A stretch of 64,000 bases of DNA. Source: Ruminococcus sp. (GTDB lineage Bacteria > Bacillota > Clostridia > Oscillospirales > Ruminococcaceae). How positions within the stretch are numbered: position 1 is the stretch's first letter; the number at the start of each line of letters is the position of its first letter. Shown here one piece after another: positions 1 to 9,309 of the stretch. The notes beneath the pieces were generated by a model that was not told the origin of the DNA, did no database searches, and saw only the letters and a list, made by a program, of their open reading frames with translations. The DNA is taken from NCBI GenBank assembly GCA_015066665.1, contig SVNX01000004.1, forward strand, positions 1 to 64,000, given 5' to 3'. Made by a program: the position numbers and the translations under genes.

Positions 1-104
1 TTGCGATATTTTTTAGGACAGCGCAAAAAGTTGAGTGCCTTTAAATCGCGTAGTTACGCCGTTTCTTCAATATCTTGCAAAGTTATAAAATTTGAAAAAT
101 TCAA

Positions 105-127
105 TTCAATTCCCGTACGGGTCACCA
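105..127 (+). other. 3' end of a tRNA (T-loop to CCA) without the rest of the tRNA; candidate attachment-site remnant
   Basis: ttcaatt-cccgt-acgggtc-a-cca parses as T-loop, T-stem 3' strand, acceptor 3' strand, discriminator and CCA; the preceding bases do not supply the T-stem 5' strand. Confidence 0.55.
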
Positions 128-134
128 TTCAAGC

Positions 135-174
135 AAAACAGGAACAAGGCTTTCGCCTTGTTCCTGTTTTTATT
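135..174. terminator. Strong bidirectional intrinsic terminator
   Basis: aaaacaggaacaaggc-tttc-gccttgttcctgtttt, 16-bp stem followed by T-rich tract. Confidence 0.85.
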
Positions 175-433
175 TTCTCAGCACTGCCGTCCGTACGAAA
201 AAACGAGGCTCTCCTGTCCCCTCGAGCACGGCAGTGATCTCGATCTGGAGCCGATTGATGAAATATGTGATCAGCTCAGCTCTCTCGTCATCCCCGACTG
301 CAATGAGCCTGCGCTCAAGCACCTCACATGACAGGCTGCTGCACTGCAGAAAAGACAGCCCTCGCAGCTTTCCGATCGCTGCAATCGTCTCCATGATAAT
401 CCGATGCATCGTTTCTTTATCGTATTCCTTCAT
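170..433 (-). CDS. hypothetical protein (87 aa)
   Basis: ORF downstream of and same strand as the 443-1093 membrane gene. Confidence 0.6.
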   Translation of the reverse strand: MKEYDKETMHRIIMETIAAIGKLRGLSFLQCSSLSCEVLERRLIAVGDDERAELITYFINRLQIEITAVLEGTGEPRFFVRTAVLRK

Positions 434-442
434 ATATCCACC

Positions 443-1093
443 TCACATCAGATTCACAATGCCCGTCAGTCCCAGCATCGCAAGCCCCATACTCGGCATA
501 ATGATGCCGGGAAGATCCTGGAACAGCACGGGATTCATCTTCCGGAACAGAATGCCCACCGGCAGAAAAACAAGAGGATTAAGCAGCACAAACCACATCG
601 GAACATCCAGACTTCCTGTCACAATCGCAATGATCGTGGTCACTGCCGGTGTCATCAGCAATATATATCCGAAGAAAAATGGGAATGCAATCGCTTTGTA
701 CAGACTCGTGAGGACACTGTCAATCAGCTCCGGATGACCTGCTTCCATCAGTCGTTTATACAAAAGCGGCTGCAGGCACAACGTCGTGTGAATGAGCACG
801 CCGCCCACCGTTCCTGCACAGCCGGCAATTGCTGTCACACATCCAAGCACGGGTTTCTCATCCGCAATCTGCATGCCGAGGGAATAGAGTCCCAGCATTA
901 CAAAAATATCGCCGAAAAAGGCACATATGATCGAGGCGATGAACCGCCAGTCGGCCATGTGAATCCAGTTCGTATCGACATTGCCGCCGGGGCCGGTTTT
1001 CTCGTTGCCCCTGCCTTTGAAGTCGAACAGGATATCTCCCGCTGCGCACAGCAGTCCACCAATCAGCCCCAGCACAGAAAATGTCATCAGCAT
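443..1093 (-). CDS. multi-pass membrane protein, DUF6796-like
   Basis: Hydrophobic helices; aaaggagg RBS upstream of ATG at 1093, better than the TTG at 1117. Confidence 0.65.
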   Translation of the reverse strand: MLMTFSVLGLIGGLLCAAGDILFDFKGRGNEKTGPGGNVDTNWIHMADWRFIASIICAFFGDIFVMLGLYSLGMQIADEKPVLGCVTAIAGCAGTVGGVLIHTTLCLQPLLYKRLMEAGHPELIDSVLTSLYKAIAFPFFFGYILLMTPAVTTIIAIVTGSLDVPMWFVLLNPLVFLPVGILFRKMNPVLFQDLPGIIMPSMGLAMLGLTGIVNLM

Positions 1094-1144
1094 GATGCTG
1101 CCTCCTTTATCCTCCAATAGTTAGCTCTTGCTTACTAACTCCAT

Positions 1145-1175
1145 TCTACATCATCTGTACCATTTTGTCAAGTGT
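1145..1175 (-). promoter_or_regulatory. sigma-A-type promoter for 443-1093
   Basis: Minus strand TTGACA-17 nt-TAGAAT. Confidence 0.7.
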
Positions 1176-1331
1176 TTGTGTCACGGTCATATACCCCATC
1201 TGCATGGGATTCTTAAAGTTATTACAATCTGGTAATTTTGCATAAATCTATTGCAATTCCGTGTAAAATATGGTATACTATGAGCAAGAGCCAATGGTGC
1301 TCTTGATTAACTGCGAAAAGGAACTATACAT

Positions 1332-2237
1332 ATGAATATTGAACTGCATGACATCAACGAAAAACTGCTGGCCGACCCCAATCAGTTTCTGGAAGAGACC
1401 GATCTTGCCTATCAGAAGCGTCTCTCTGAAATTGCCGATGACATCGCTCTGCACCGGGCGGAACGTCCCATCATTCTTCTTTCCGGCCCCTCCGGTTCGG
1501 GCAAGACCACAACGGCCCACATGATTGAACAGATCCTCGATGACAGGGGCATTGAAACGCACACGCTCTCGCTCGACAACTATTTCCAAACACTCACGGA
1601 CGAAGAGAAACTGCTCTTTGCTGAGGGAAAGCTTGATCTCGAATCGCCCAGACGCATCGACAGCGTATTCCTCTCCGAACAGCTCACGGCACTTGAGGAG
1701 GGTCGTCCTGTTGAGCTGCCGGAATATGATTTCAAGGAATCCGCCCGCAAAATGAGCGGCCGCATTCTGCAGCGCAAGCCCGGTGAGCTTGTCATCCTCG
1801 AGGGCATCCACAGTCTCAATCCCGATGTGATCCGCATTCCGGATGCACTGACAGCACGCATCTATGTCAGCGTGCGCACCCGTATCACTGCGGACGGCGA
1901 GGTACTGCATCCCTCCAAAATCCGGCTGATGCGCCGCATGGTGCGTGACCGCCTTTTCCGCAAGCGTTCACTGCAGGAAACGCTGATGATGTTCCGCAGC
2001 GTTGAGGAGGGCGAGAACAAATACATCATGCCCTACAAATACCGGTCCACTTATGATGTCGATACATTCATGGCGTATGAGATCTGCGCCTACAAGCCCT
2101 GTCTCTCTGCGGATTTCCAGTCCATGTTGGATGAGCCGGAAATTCAGGATGCGGATGCGTTCCTTACAAGAGCCGCCGCACTCTCTTCCAAACAGCTCCC
2201 CGAAAATTCCCTGATTCGAGAATTCGTCGGGTTTTAG
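1332..2237 (+). CDS. uridine kinase / phosphoribulokinase-family nucleoside kinase
   Basis: P-loop LLSGPSGSGKTTTAHMI and SLDNYF motif. Confidence 0.8.
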   Translation: MNIELHDINEKLLADPNQFLEETDLAYQKRLSEIADDIALHRAERPIILLSGPSGSGKTTTAHMIEQILDDRGIETHTLSLDNYFQTLTDEEKLLFAEGKLDLESPRRIDSVFLSEQLTALEEGRPVELPEYDFKESARKMSGRILQRKPGELVILEGIHSLNPDVIRIPDALTARIYVSVRTRITADGEVLHPSKIRLMRRMVRDRLFRKRSLQETLMMFRSVEEGENKYIMPYKYRSTYDVDTFMAYEICAYKPCLSADFQSMLDEPEIQDADAFLTRAAALSSKQLPENSLIREFVGF

Positions 2238-2248
2238 GAGGTTGTAAC

Positions 2249-4726
2249 ATGAATGCAAAGATAATCCTGAAGCGTTCCCTTGCCTTGCTCAGCGCCTGTG
2301 TCTGTGCATGCTTCGGCATGCCGGACGTTAAGACTGCACAGGCAGCAGAGCAGAGAACCGTACATAATCTGGTGCTTTTCGCCCAGTTTGAGGATCCGTC
2401 CACCTATAACTTTATGGCCGATCGTTTTGATGAGATCGAGGCTATGTGCAACGCCCCCGACACCACACGCTCGCTTGCGGGCTACATCGATACCATTTCC
2501 TATGGGCAGATGCAGGTGGTCTCTCATTTCCCGCAGCTCAAGGATGGTGTGATCACGCCCTATCAGATGGCGGAATCCGAGGATAGCTATGTCAATGCCC
2601 ATCTTGCCGCACTTGAGGTCGTTGAAAATGCGGACATCCCCGAGGACATTCCGCTTGACGGCAACAATGACGGCTACGTCGACAACATCATCCTCATTGT
2701 GGATGCCAGCGCCGAAACAAAGGATTCTCTGTTCTGGCCATGTGCCCTCGGTGTGCACGGCCTCGACATCAACGGCGTGCAGACCGGCATGCTCAATCTC
2801 CACAACAGCACCTCCATCTTCGAGAATTACATCAGCGGCGGTGTGGGTGTGCTGTGCCATGAATTCCTGCACTCGATGGATTATCCCGATCTCTACCGGA
2901 ACAACCGCTCCGGTCTTCCGGTTGCCCAGTGGGATATCATGGCGTCGAACTCCGTATTTGTGCAGTATCCGCTCGCCTATATGCGTTCGAGCATTTCCGG
3001 ATGGCTGGATTCAGAGACCATTCTCACGGATGGCACCTATACCCTGCAGCCTGCCTCCTCCGACAGCGGCAGCCGGTTGTACCTGCTCAAGACGCCTCTC
3101 TCGGATACAGAATTTTTTGCGGTGGAATACCGTATACAGGGTGCGCAGTATTCCGAAGAAATGGACGTGAAGATCTATGGCACCGGCCTTGTTGTCTATC
3201 GTGTCAACACTGAAGTACACGGCAACTATATCTCCGATCAGGATCAGATCTATGTCTTTCGTCCCGGTGAAACTGAGCTGAATGCCGGCGAAGGGGATAT
3301 CTTCTCCTCAAACTACGGCGGCACGGGCGCCCCCAATGAGATTGGTTCGACCGATTTTGCGGCGACCATTGCCGATGGTGCACTGGTTTATTCCGACGGT
3401 ACTAACAGCGGTATCCGTCTGAGCGACATCACAATCACGGACGAGGGTCTGACATTCCGTGCGGAATTTGCCCCGGTGGAGAGCACGGCACTCTGGCAAT
3501 CAGCTGCTGAAACCTCCGATCTTAGCGGCATCACCAGTGTGGATCTTGCAGAATCTGCCGATGGTACTGTCTATCTCTTTGCATGCAGCAATCAGGGCGG
3601 TTTTGTTTATACTCTCGCTGATCGTGCCCTGCAGCTTCACAGCCGCATCAGCGGCCGCATGCACTATGGACGCATTGTCTTTGCAGGAGATGTCCCCTAT
3701 GCGCTCTGGCATGATGCTGATTTCAACTATGTACTCGCAAAATTCAACGGCACAGAATGGGAACCCGTCCTGCAAAGCAGCGGCATGAGTCAGTACACAG
3801 ACCTTGCTGTCCGGGGCGACCAGCTCTTCCTTGCCTATACAGAGGGTCTGTTCCCCTATGCGCTTTCTGTGCGGCAGTATGATACCACAACCGGTACAAG
3901 CACCGTACTCGGCAATGTGATCTCGGACAACGCCTGTCTCCCCTCGCTTGCTGTCAATGATACCACACTGGCGGTGGCCTACCGTGATCTGACACTGGAC
4001 AGTGCGGCTGCACTTTCCGTATGGGACGGCACAGCATGGCAGGCACAGACACTCACCGATAGCTACACAGAATATGTCGAAGCCGTGGCCGATGGCGATC
4101 GTCTCCGTATCGCTGCAGCAGGTGATACCGCTTCTCTTTTCACCTGCACGGACAGCGGCATCACAAGTCAGTCGCTTGACACGGTCGAGGGCGGCTGTCT
4201 GACTGCAATACCCGTTACTCACGGTGATTCCCTTTACACAGCAATCCTCTCCAAACAGGGTGATGCACTCACGCTCTATGATCAGTCGGATACTGCGATG
4301 GTACAGCTTGGCAATGCTGTCACAGCCGATGTCATCAATTCCCCTGTCTGTCTCCTCACCGGAAACAGAATCTATGCGGCGGCGGTCAATGGCAATGGCA
4401 GTGTCATTCTCAAGTATATTGACATGGCCGAAGATCCCGACACAGAGCCTGACACGGAACCCGACACAGAACCGGATACTGAACCTGACACGGAACCGGA
4501 TACCGAACCTGACACCGAACCCGACACAGAACAGGATTCTGTCAAGGGCGATGTGAATGCGGACGGAGATTTCACGCTGCTTGACATTGTGATGATGCAG
4601 AAATATCTGCTGCATGCAGGGTCGCTGACGGACTGGCAGGCCGGTGATCTCACAGAGGACGGCGTGCTCAATGCCTTTGACCTTGCCGTGATGAAACGTA
4701 TGGCTTTGGAGAAAACAACTGCATGA
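2249..4726 (+). CDS. secreted M6-family metallopeptidase-like protein with C-terminal dockerin
   Basis: Signal peptide; HEFLHSMDYPDLY (HExxH...PD); PDTE repeat linker; C-terminal GDVNADGDFTLLDIVMMQKYLL and GVLNAFDLAVMKRM dockerin halves. Confidence 0.85.
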   Translation: MNAKIILKRSLALLSACVCACFGMPDVKTAQAAEQRTVHNLVLFAQFEDPSTYNFMADRFDEIEAMCNAPDTTRSLAGYIDTISYGQMQVVSHFPQLKDGVITPYQMAESEDSYVNAHLAALEVVENADIPEDIPLDGNNDGYVDNIILIVDASAETKDSLFWPCALGVHGLDINGVQTGMLNLHNSTSIFENYISGGVGVLCHEFLHSMDYPDLYRNNRSGLPVAQWDIMASNSVFVQYPLAYMRSSISGWLDSETILTDGTYTLQPASSDSGSRLYLLKTPLSDTEFFAVEYRIQGAQYSEEMDVKIYGTGLVVYRVNTEVHGNYISDQDQIYVFRPGETELNAGEGDIFSSNYGGTGAPNEIGSTDFAATIADGALVYSDGTNSGIRLSDITITDEGLTFRAEFAPVESTALWQSAAETSDLSGITSVDLAESADGTVYLFACSNQGGFVYTLADRALQLHSRISGRMHYGRIVFAGDVPYALWHDADFNYVLAKFNGTEWEPVLQSSGMSQYTDLAVRGDQLFLAYTEGLFPYALSVRQYDTTTGTSTVLGNVISDNACLPSLAVNDTTLAVAYRDLTLDSAAALSVWDGTAWQAQTLTDSYTEYVEAVADGDRLRIAAAGDTASLFTCTDSGITSQSLDTVEGGCLTAIPVTHGDSLYTAILSKQGDALTLYDQSDTAMVQLGNAVTADVINSPVCLLTGNRIYAAAVNGNGSVILKYIDMAEDPDTEPDTEPDTEPDTEPDTEPDTEPDTEPDTEQDSVKGDVNADGDFTLLDIVMMQKYLLHAGSLTDWQAGDLTEDGVLNAFDLAVMKRMALEKTTA
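4437..4530 (+). repeat. In-frame 12-bp tandem repeat encoding (PDTE)n linker
   Basis: Repeated ccngayacngar units in the ORF. Confidence 0.9.
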
Positions 4727-4740
4727 TCCCACAAAAACAA

Positions 4741-4777
4741 ATCACTCTTGAAGAACGCCTTCAAGAGTGATTTTTTT
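4741..4777. terminator. Intrinsic terminator
   Basis: atcactcttgaag-aacgc-cttcaagagtgat followed by ttttttt. Confidence 0.9.
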
Positions 4778-4787
4778 ATTATTTTAT

Positions 4788-5381
4788 TCAGATATCCGCA
4801 GGGTCAATCACAACGCCCGTACCGGGTGAGGAGATGTTCAGGATCATGATCGGTGTGCCTTCTTCGATCTTATTGTATTCGGATCGGCTGACCGAAATCT
4901 GTCCATGGATGGCCTTCCTCGGTTCGTCAACAGCTACGGCTACATAATAAGAGTAGCTCTTCCTCTTGCCGTGTCTGCGATGCTTCGTTTTGATCACGGC
5001 TCGTCCGATGGCCACCTGTGTTTTTGTACACAGAAGCCGGAGCGTAGCACCGGTGAACAGCAGCGTGATCAGGCACATCAGAACAATCACGAGCAGCTCC
5101 TTCTTTCCTGCAATCACATAGATCGACAGCAGCCAGAGCAGGATCGAGCAGCATACAAGCCAGACTGCACTTTTGATCTTCGTTTTTCTGGCAAGCTTTT
5201 CCTGTGCTTCGTTGGCAGGATCGCGGAACACGATTTCAGCAGGGCCATTTTGCAGGTATTCTGCATATTCCATGGGGAGCTTAAGCTGCATATTGTTTTC
5301 TAATAAATTGCTGACGAAATCCTTCATTTTTAACCTCCGTTGGTGTTTCGTTGATAATTGACCTTCTGATTCTGACAGCAC
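4788..5381 (-). CDS. hypothetical membrane protein (2 TM)
   Basis: AVWLVCCSILLWLLSIYVI and ELLVIVLMCLITLLFTGATL segments. Confidence 0.6.
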   Translation of the reverse strand: MLSESEGQLSTKHQRRLKMKDFVSNLLENNMQLKLPMEYAEYLQNGPAEIVFRDPANEAQEKLARKTKIKSAVWLVCCSILLWLLSIYVIAGKKELLVIVLMCLITLLFTGATLRLLCTKTQVAIGRAVIKTKHRRHGKRKSYSYYVAVAVDEPRKAIHGQISVSRSEYNKIEEGTPIMILNISSPGTGVVIDPADI

Positions 5382-5436
5382 AAAGTCACCTCTGATCGGG
5401 CACAGAAGTGACTTTCCGCTTTATTCAGCCGTTTGT

Positions 5437-8400
5437 TTATTTGAGTACGACAAGATCCACAAGGGACTTGAGAATCAGCAGAGAATCCGCTGCGGAGCAG
5501 TCGCCGTCGTGGTCGCAGTCGGCATTGGCCATCTGCCGGGCATCCAGTGCCTGCACGCCCATCACATTCTTGTTGAGCATGACAACATCGACAATGGTCA
5601 CGCTGCCATCGAGATTCACATCGCCCATCACTGCAGCAGGGGTTTCACCGCCCTCGCCCACGAGCTTGAGCAGGCCAAGACCGGACATGTCCGTGTAGCC
5701 CATACCTGTGAGGTCGTACCAGTTGGAAATGGAGGTGCGCTTGCCTGCGCCATCGCCGTCATCGTTGATCTGCGCATCAAAGCCCACGACCTGACCGGCC
5801 TTAAAACCGCCGAGTGTGGTCGGAATGGCAAATTCCACGAGATAGCCATCCGCTGTCTTGGCAGCGGCCGATGTGAAGGCATCAGTGGACATGCCGTCGG
5901 TGATGCTCTTCTCGCCGTCATAGTTCACTCTTGCCTGAATGTCATCGGACTCATAGGCAGTGGTCTTATGGTTGTTTTCATCGAGGAAGATCTCCACGGT
6001 ATCCTGCTCGTAGACATTGGGGCTGGCCTTGGAGAGGACGGGATCCTTCACCTCGGCGAGCACATAGATATAGTCCTTGTCCCACAGAACCTTTGCGGTA
6101 CCGGTTGCACCTGCGCCCATGGAGTAGGTATTGATGTCGAGGACATTGGCATCCGCCCAGATGGCATCGATAGTGCCGTCAATGGTGGGGGTGCCCTGTG
6201 TCGCTTCTGCGTAGGCGGGAATCTCTGCAAAAATCACCTTGCCGAAACTGGAGCTGTCAGTTGGGTCATAGGAAAGGCTGTTCCATGCGGTGCCGCCCAT
6301 TACCACATCCATACGGATGCTGGAGCCTACTGCGGCGGTTTCATTGAGGCTGAGGATAAAGTCGCTGCCATCGGTTTCCTTGAGTTCTGCATCATTGCTG
6401 CTGACATCAAGGTCGTCCTGATCCGTTGTCAGACGGACAACGAGCTCATTGGTCTTCTGATTCCAGGCGAGCTTGAAGCTGCCAGCTTCACCGACCTGCT
6501 GCGCCGCCTGCACTTCCATCGCAAATTCCAGGCCCTTGGCTGTGCCGTCATAGGCATAGGCTCTTGCAGTGTTGATGGTCTGTACCTCTGCATCCGTATC
6601 GACAACCGCATAGAACGCATCTTTTGCGGCGTAGTTCTTATCGAACAAAAGCGGATAGCCGCCGATCCAGCTTGTAGAGTCGGTGATGCCCCACAGCACG
6701 ACTGCGGAGAGATTCACACCGTCATTCTTGACCTTCTTGTACATCTCAAAGACCTGACGGTAACGCTCTGCAAGGGCGAGCATATCTTCATCGGAATTGG
6801 ATTTCTGGTCAATATCCAGCTCCGTGATCTGGATCTCCAGACCCATATCCGCATAGGTGCGGATGGCATTTTCATACTGTGCAATGGAAGGATTGCTCAT
6901 CTTGATATGGGACTGCATGCCCATGCCGTCAATGAGCTTGGCGTCCACCAGCTCCTGCAGAATGTCCGTGCAGATGTAGTTCATCTTGTTCTCGGCGTAC
7001 TCATTGTAGTCGTTGTAGAACAGCTTGCAGCCTGCGGGGGCATACTGACGGGCAAAGGTGAAAGCCTTCTTGATGTAGCTCTGGTCGCCGTAGACCTGTA
7101 CCCATGCGGAGCTGCCGGAGGACTCATGGTTCGAGCCTGCCGGACGGATGGTACCGGAATCGGATGCGGCTTCATTCACAACATCCCATGCATACACATT
7201 GAGGTCGGGATACTGGGTGGCGATGGCATCCATCACATTCTTGATATAGTTTTCCAGACGCTGATCCATGATTTCGGGCGTGACCCATGCACCGTTTGCA
7301 TCGAAATTCTCCTTAAAGAACCAATCCGGTGTCTGGCTGTGCCAAACAAGGACATGACCTCGCAGGGGCAGATCGTTCTCCTCGCAGAATGCGAGCATGG
7401 CTGCGGCCTGCTTGAGGGAAACCTGGGGATTGGTCTGATCACCGCCGTTTGCATTCATATAGGCAACTGTGGCGGCCTGATCAAGGACGGACTCGGGCTT
7501 CAGCTCATTGCCGATAGTCACACTGTTGTAGTGCTTCAGAATCAGATCCTGCGTTGCACCCTGCTGGAATTCACTGCCGGCCACCGCACAGCCCATCTTG
7601 AAATCATCCGCATACACATCCTTGAGGGAGGCAATGTCTTCCTGAATGGCCGGATCGGGCAGACGCTCGGCGGATACATCATCCACATAGAAGCCCATCA
7701 GATCCTGCGGGGTCACGCTGGCATCGGGCTTGTAGGCTGTCTGGACATAGACATAAATATTCGATGCACCCTCGGGGATGGTGCACTCCGTGCCGACATA
7801 CTGCCACTGGCCTTTGGCGGCGGTTTCGGTGGCGATGGTGTAGTAGTTCTCCTTACCGTCCAGATCATACTGGAGATTGATGGAGAAGCCCTGTGTATCC
7901 GTCCAGTCGGCACCGTCATACATCACATAACAGCCGAAGCTGTAATAGCCGCCTGCCTCGAGACAAAGGGTCTTGTTGCAGGTTGCACCGTTCCAGAGCT
8001 GTTCTCTGCCGTCACAGTAGATGGAATACTCACCGCTGTAGGCCGCATTGTTTGTGACATCGAGTGTGGTGTTCGAGCCTCTCACCTGCCAGCTCATGGC
8101 TGTGCCGTCATCGAAATTGTCAAAGAAGCCATCTTCCTTGTCGGTGACTTCCATCTTCTCGCCCATGATCACAACATCATCGAGATAAAAGTCCGAAAGC
8201 GTGCCGCCCTCAACATAGATGACAATGTTGGTGGCATCGGACGGGACAGTGTAGGTCGCCTTGATCTGCGTCCATGCGCCCGCCTGTGCATTGGCACCGC
8301 CCATGTAGGAATAGCGTTCCTCGCCGTTCGCATCGGTGTACATCAGCTGGAAATTGAACTGCTGATTCTGACCGCCGACCTCGGTGTCCTCGTACATGAC

Positions 8401-8706
8401 GTAACAGCTCAGGTCATAGGTCTGGCCGGCATACATCGTGCCGATCATGGAGGCGCCTGCGCCGTTCCAGTTCTGGGTGCGGCCTGTGATGTACAGGGAT
8501 TTCGCGCCGGAATTGGCAGCGGCATCGGACAGCATGATCTCGGTGCTGCCGGAGGTTCTGGCCTTCCAGGTGCCAAAGCTCTCCTCGAAGGTGTCATTGA
8601 CAAGCTCCACGGCCTCTGCCTGTGCCACGAATGCAGTCATCGGCATGGCGGTCAGGAGCATGGCGGTACACATGGTACCTGCCAGGATTCTGTGCATTTT
8701 CTTCAT
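5437..8706 (-). CDS. secreted multidomain xylanase: CBM22-like x2, GH10, CBM9-like, dockerin
   Basis: GH10 motifs HVLVWHSQTPDWF, AWDVVNEAASD and ITELDID; two N-terminal CBM22-like modules; CBM9-like KVLWDKDYIYVLAEVKDP; C-terminal dockerin GDVNLDGSVTIVDVVMLNKNVM. Confidence 0.92.
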   Translation of the reverse strand: MKKMHRILAGTMCTAMLLTAMPMTAFVAQAEAVELVNDTFEESFGTWKARTSGSTEIMLSDAAANSGAKSLYITGRTQNWNGAGASMIGTMYAGQTYDLSCYVMYEDTEVGGQNQQFNFQLMYTDANGEERYSYMGGANAQAGAWTQIKATYTVPSDATNIVIYVEGGTLSDFYLDDVVIMGEKMEVTDKEDGFFDNFDDGTAMSWQVRGSNTTLDVTNNAAYSGEYSIYCDGREQLWNGATCNKTLCLEAGGYYSFGCYVMYDGADWTDTQGFSINLQYDLDGKENYYTIATETAAKGQWQYVGTECTIPEGASNIYVYVQTAYKPDASVTPQDLMGFYVDDVSAERLPDPAIQEDIASLKDVYADDFKMGCAVAGSEFQQGATQDLILKHYNSVTIGNELKPESVLDQAATVAYMNANGGDQTNPQVSLKQAAAMLAFCEENDLPLRGHVLVWHSQTPDWFFKENFDANGAWVTPEIMDQRLENYIKNVMDAIATQYPDLNVYAWDVVNEAASDSGTIRPAGSNHESSGSSAWVQVYGDQSYIKKAFTFARQYAPAGCKLFYNDYNEYAENKMNYICTDILQELVDAKLIDGMGMQSHIKMSNPSIAQYENAIRTYADMGLEIQITELDIDQKSNSDEDMLALAERYRQVFEMYKKVKNDGVNLSAVVLWGITDSTSWIGGYPLLFDKNYAAKDAFYAVVDTDAEVQTINTARAYAYDGTAKGLEFAMEVQAAQQVGEAGSFKLAWNQKTNELVVRLTTDQDDLDVSSNDAELKETDGSDFILSLNETAAVGSSIRMDVVMGGTAWNSLSYDPTDSSSFGKVIFAEIPAYAEATQGTPTIDGTIDAIWADANVLDINTYSMGAGATGTAKVLWDKDYIYVLAEVKDPVLSKASPNVYEQDTVEIFLDENNHKTTAYESDDIQARVNYDGEKSITDGMSTDAFTSAAAKTADGYLVEFAIPTTLGGFKAGQVVGFDAQINDDGDGAGKRTSISNWYDLTGMGYTDMSGLGLLKLVGEGGETPAAVMGDVNLDGSVTIVDVVMLNKNVMGVQALDARQMANADCDHDGDCSAADSLLILKSLVDLVVLK

Positions 8707-8787
8707 TCTTCTTCACCTCAAACATTTTCATAAAAAACCTTCCGTTTGACGTCCTTTTCTTTCCATTTCCTATCATGTATATTATAC

Positions 8788-8816
8788 AGAATATATTACA
8801 ACTTGTCAACTGTTTT
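8788..8816 (-). promoter_or_regulatory. Consensus promoter of the xylanase gene
   Basis: Minus strand TTGACA-17 nt-TATAAT. Confidence 0.85.
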
Positions 8817-8934
8817 TTCACGCAGGATGCTGAAAAATAGGGTTTTCCGTGGGAAGCATACCGCACCCGCACTTTACTTTTCAGGCGTTTTGTGGTATAA
8901 TAGGATCAGTAAAAAAACGAAACGAGGGACTGCC

Positions 8935-9258
8935 ATGCTGTTTGAGATGACCGAGACGCATTTTGATGAAGTGCTTGCTGAATGCCGTGAAAAGCCTGTA
9001 CTGCTTGATTTTTATGCTCCCTGGTGTGCCCCCTGCCGTGCACTGGCACCGGTGCTGGAAGCGTTGTCCGATCAGTATGAAGCACACATCTCCGCCTATT
9101 CCATCCAGTCGGATGTGCAGGAGACGCTTGCGGCACGCTATGGTGTGACGCAGCTTCCGACCATCGTGCTGCTGCATGGGGATACGGTACGGTGCCTGAC
9201 AGACGATCTCACGCCCGAACACATCGAAGGCGAGATCCGTGCCATCTGTAGTCTGTAA
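8935..9258 (+). CDS. thioredoxin family protein
   Basis: FYAPWCAPCRALAPVLEAL active site; QLPTIVLLHG cis-Pro. Confidence 0.92.
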   Translation: MLFEMTETHFDEVLAECREKPVLLDFYAPWCAPCRALAPVLEALSDQYEAHISAYSIQSDVQETLAARYGVTQLPTIVLLHGDTVRCLTDDLTPEHIEGEIRAICSL

Positions 9259-9262
9259 CAAA

Positions 9263-9290
9263 AAAATCGCAGCCCCTCGGCTGCGATTTT
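9263..9290. terminator. Bidirectional intrinsic terminator
   Basis: aaaatcgcagcc-cctc-ggctgcgatttt. Confidence 0.9.
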
Positions 9291-9309
9291 ATGATATCGG
9301 GAAGTCTGA

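Noticed and set aside
60-127. Complete tRNA gene at the left edge
   Set aside because: Only the T-loop-to-CCA portion is present; no D or anticodon arm and no T-stem 5' strand upstream.
4437-4530. Tandem repeats considered as CRISPR or VNTR
   Set aside because: Units are 12 bp, contiguous and in frame within the M6 peptidase ORF; no spacers.
5509-8733. 1074-aa plus-strand ORF opposite the xylanase
   Set aside because: Shadow ORF; the minus strand encodes a complete GH10 enzyme and the plus translation has no recognisable domain.
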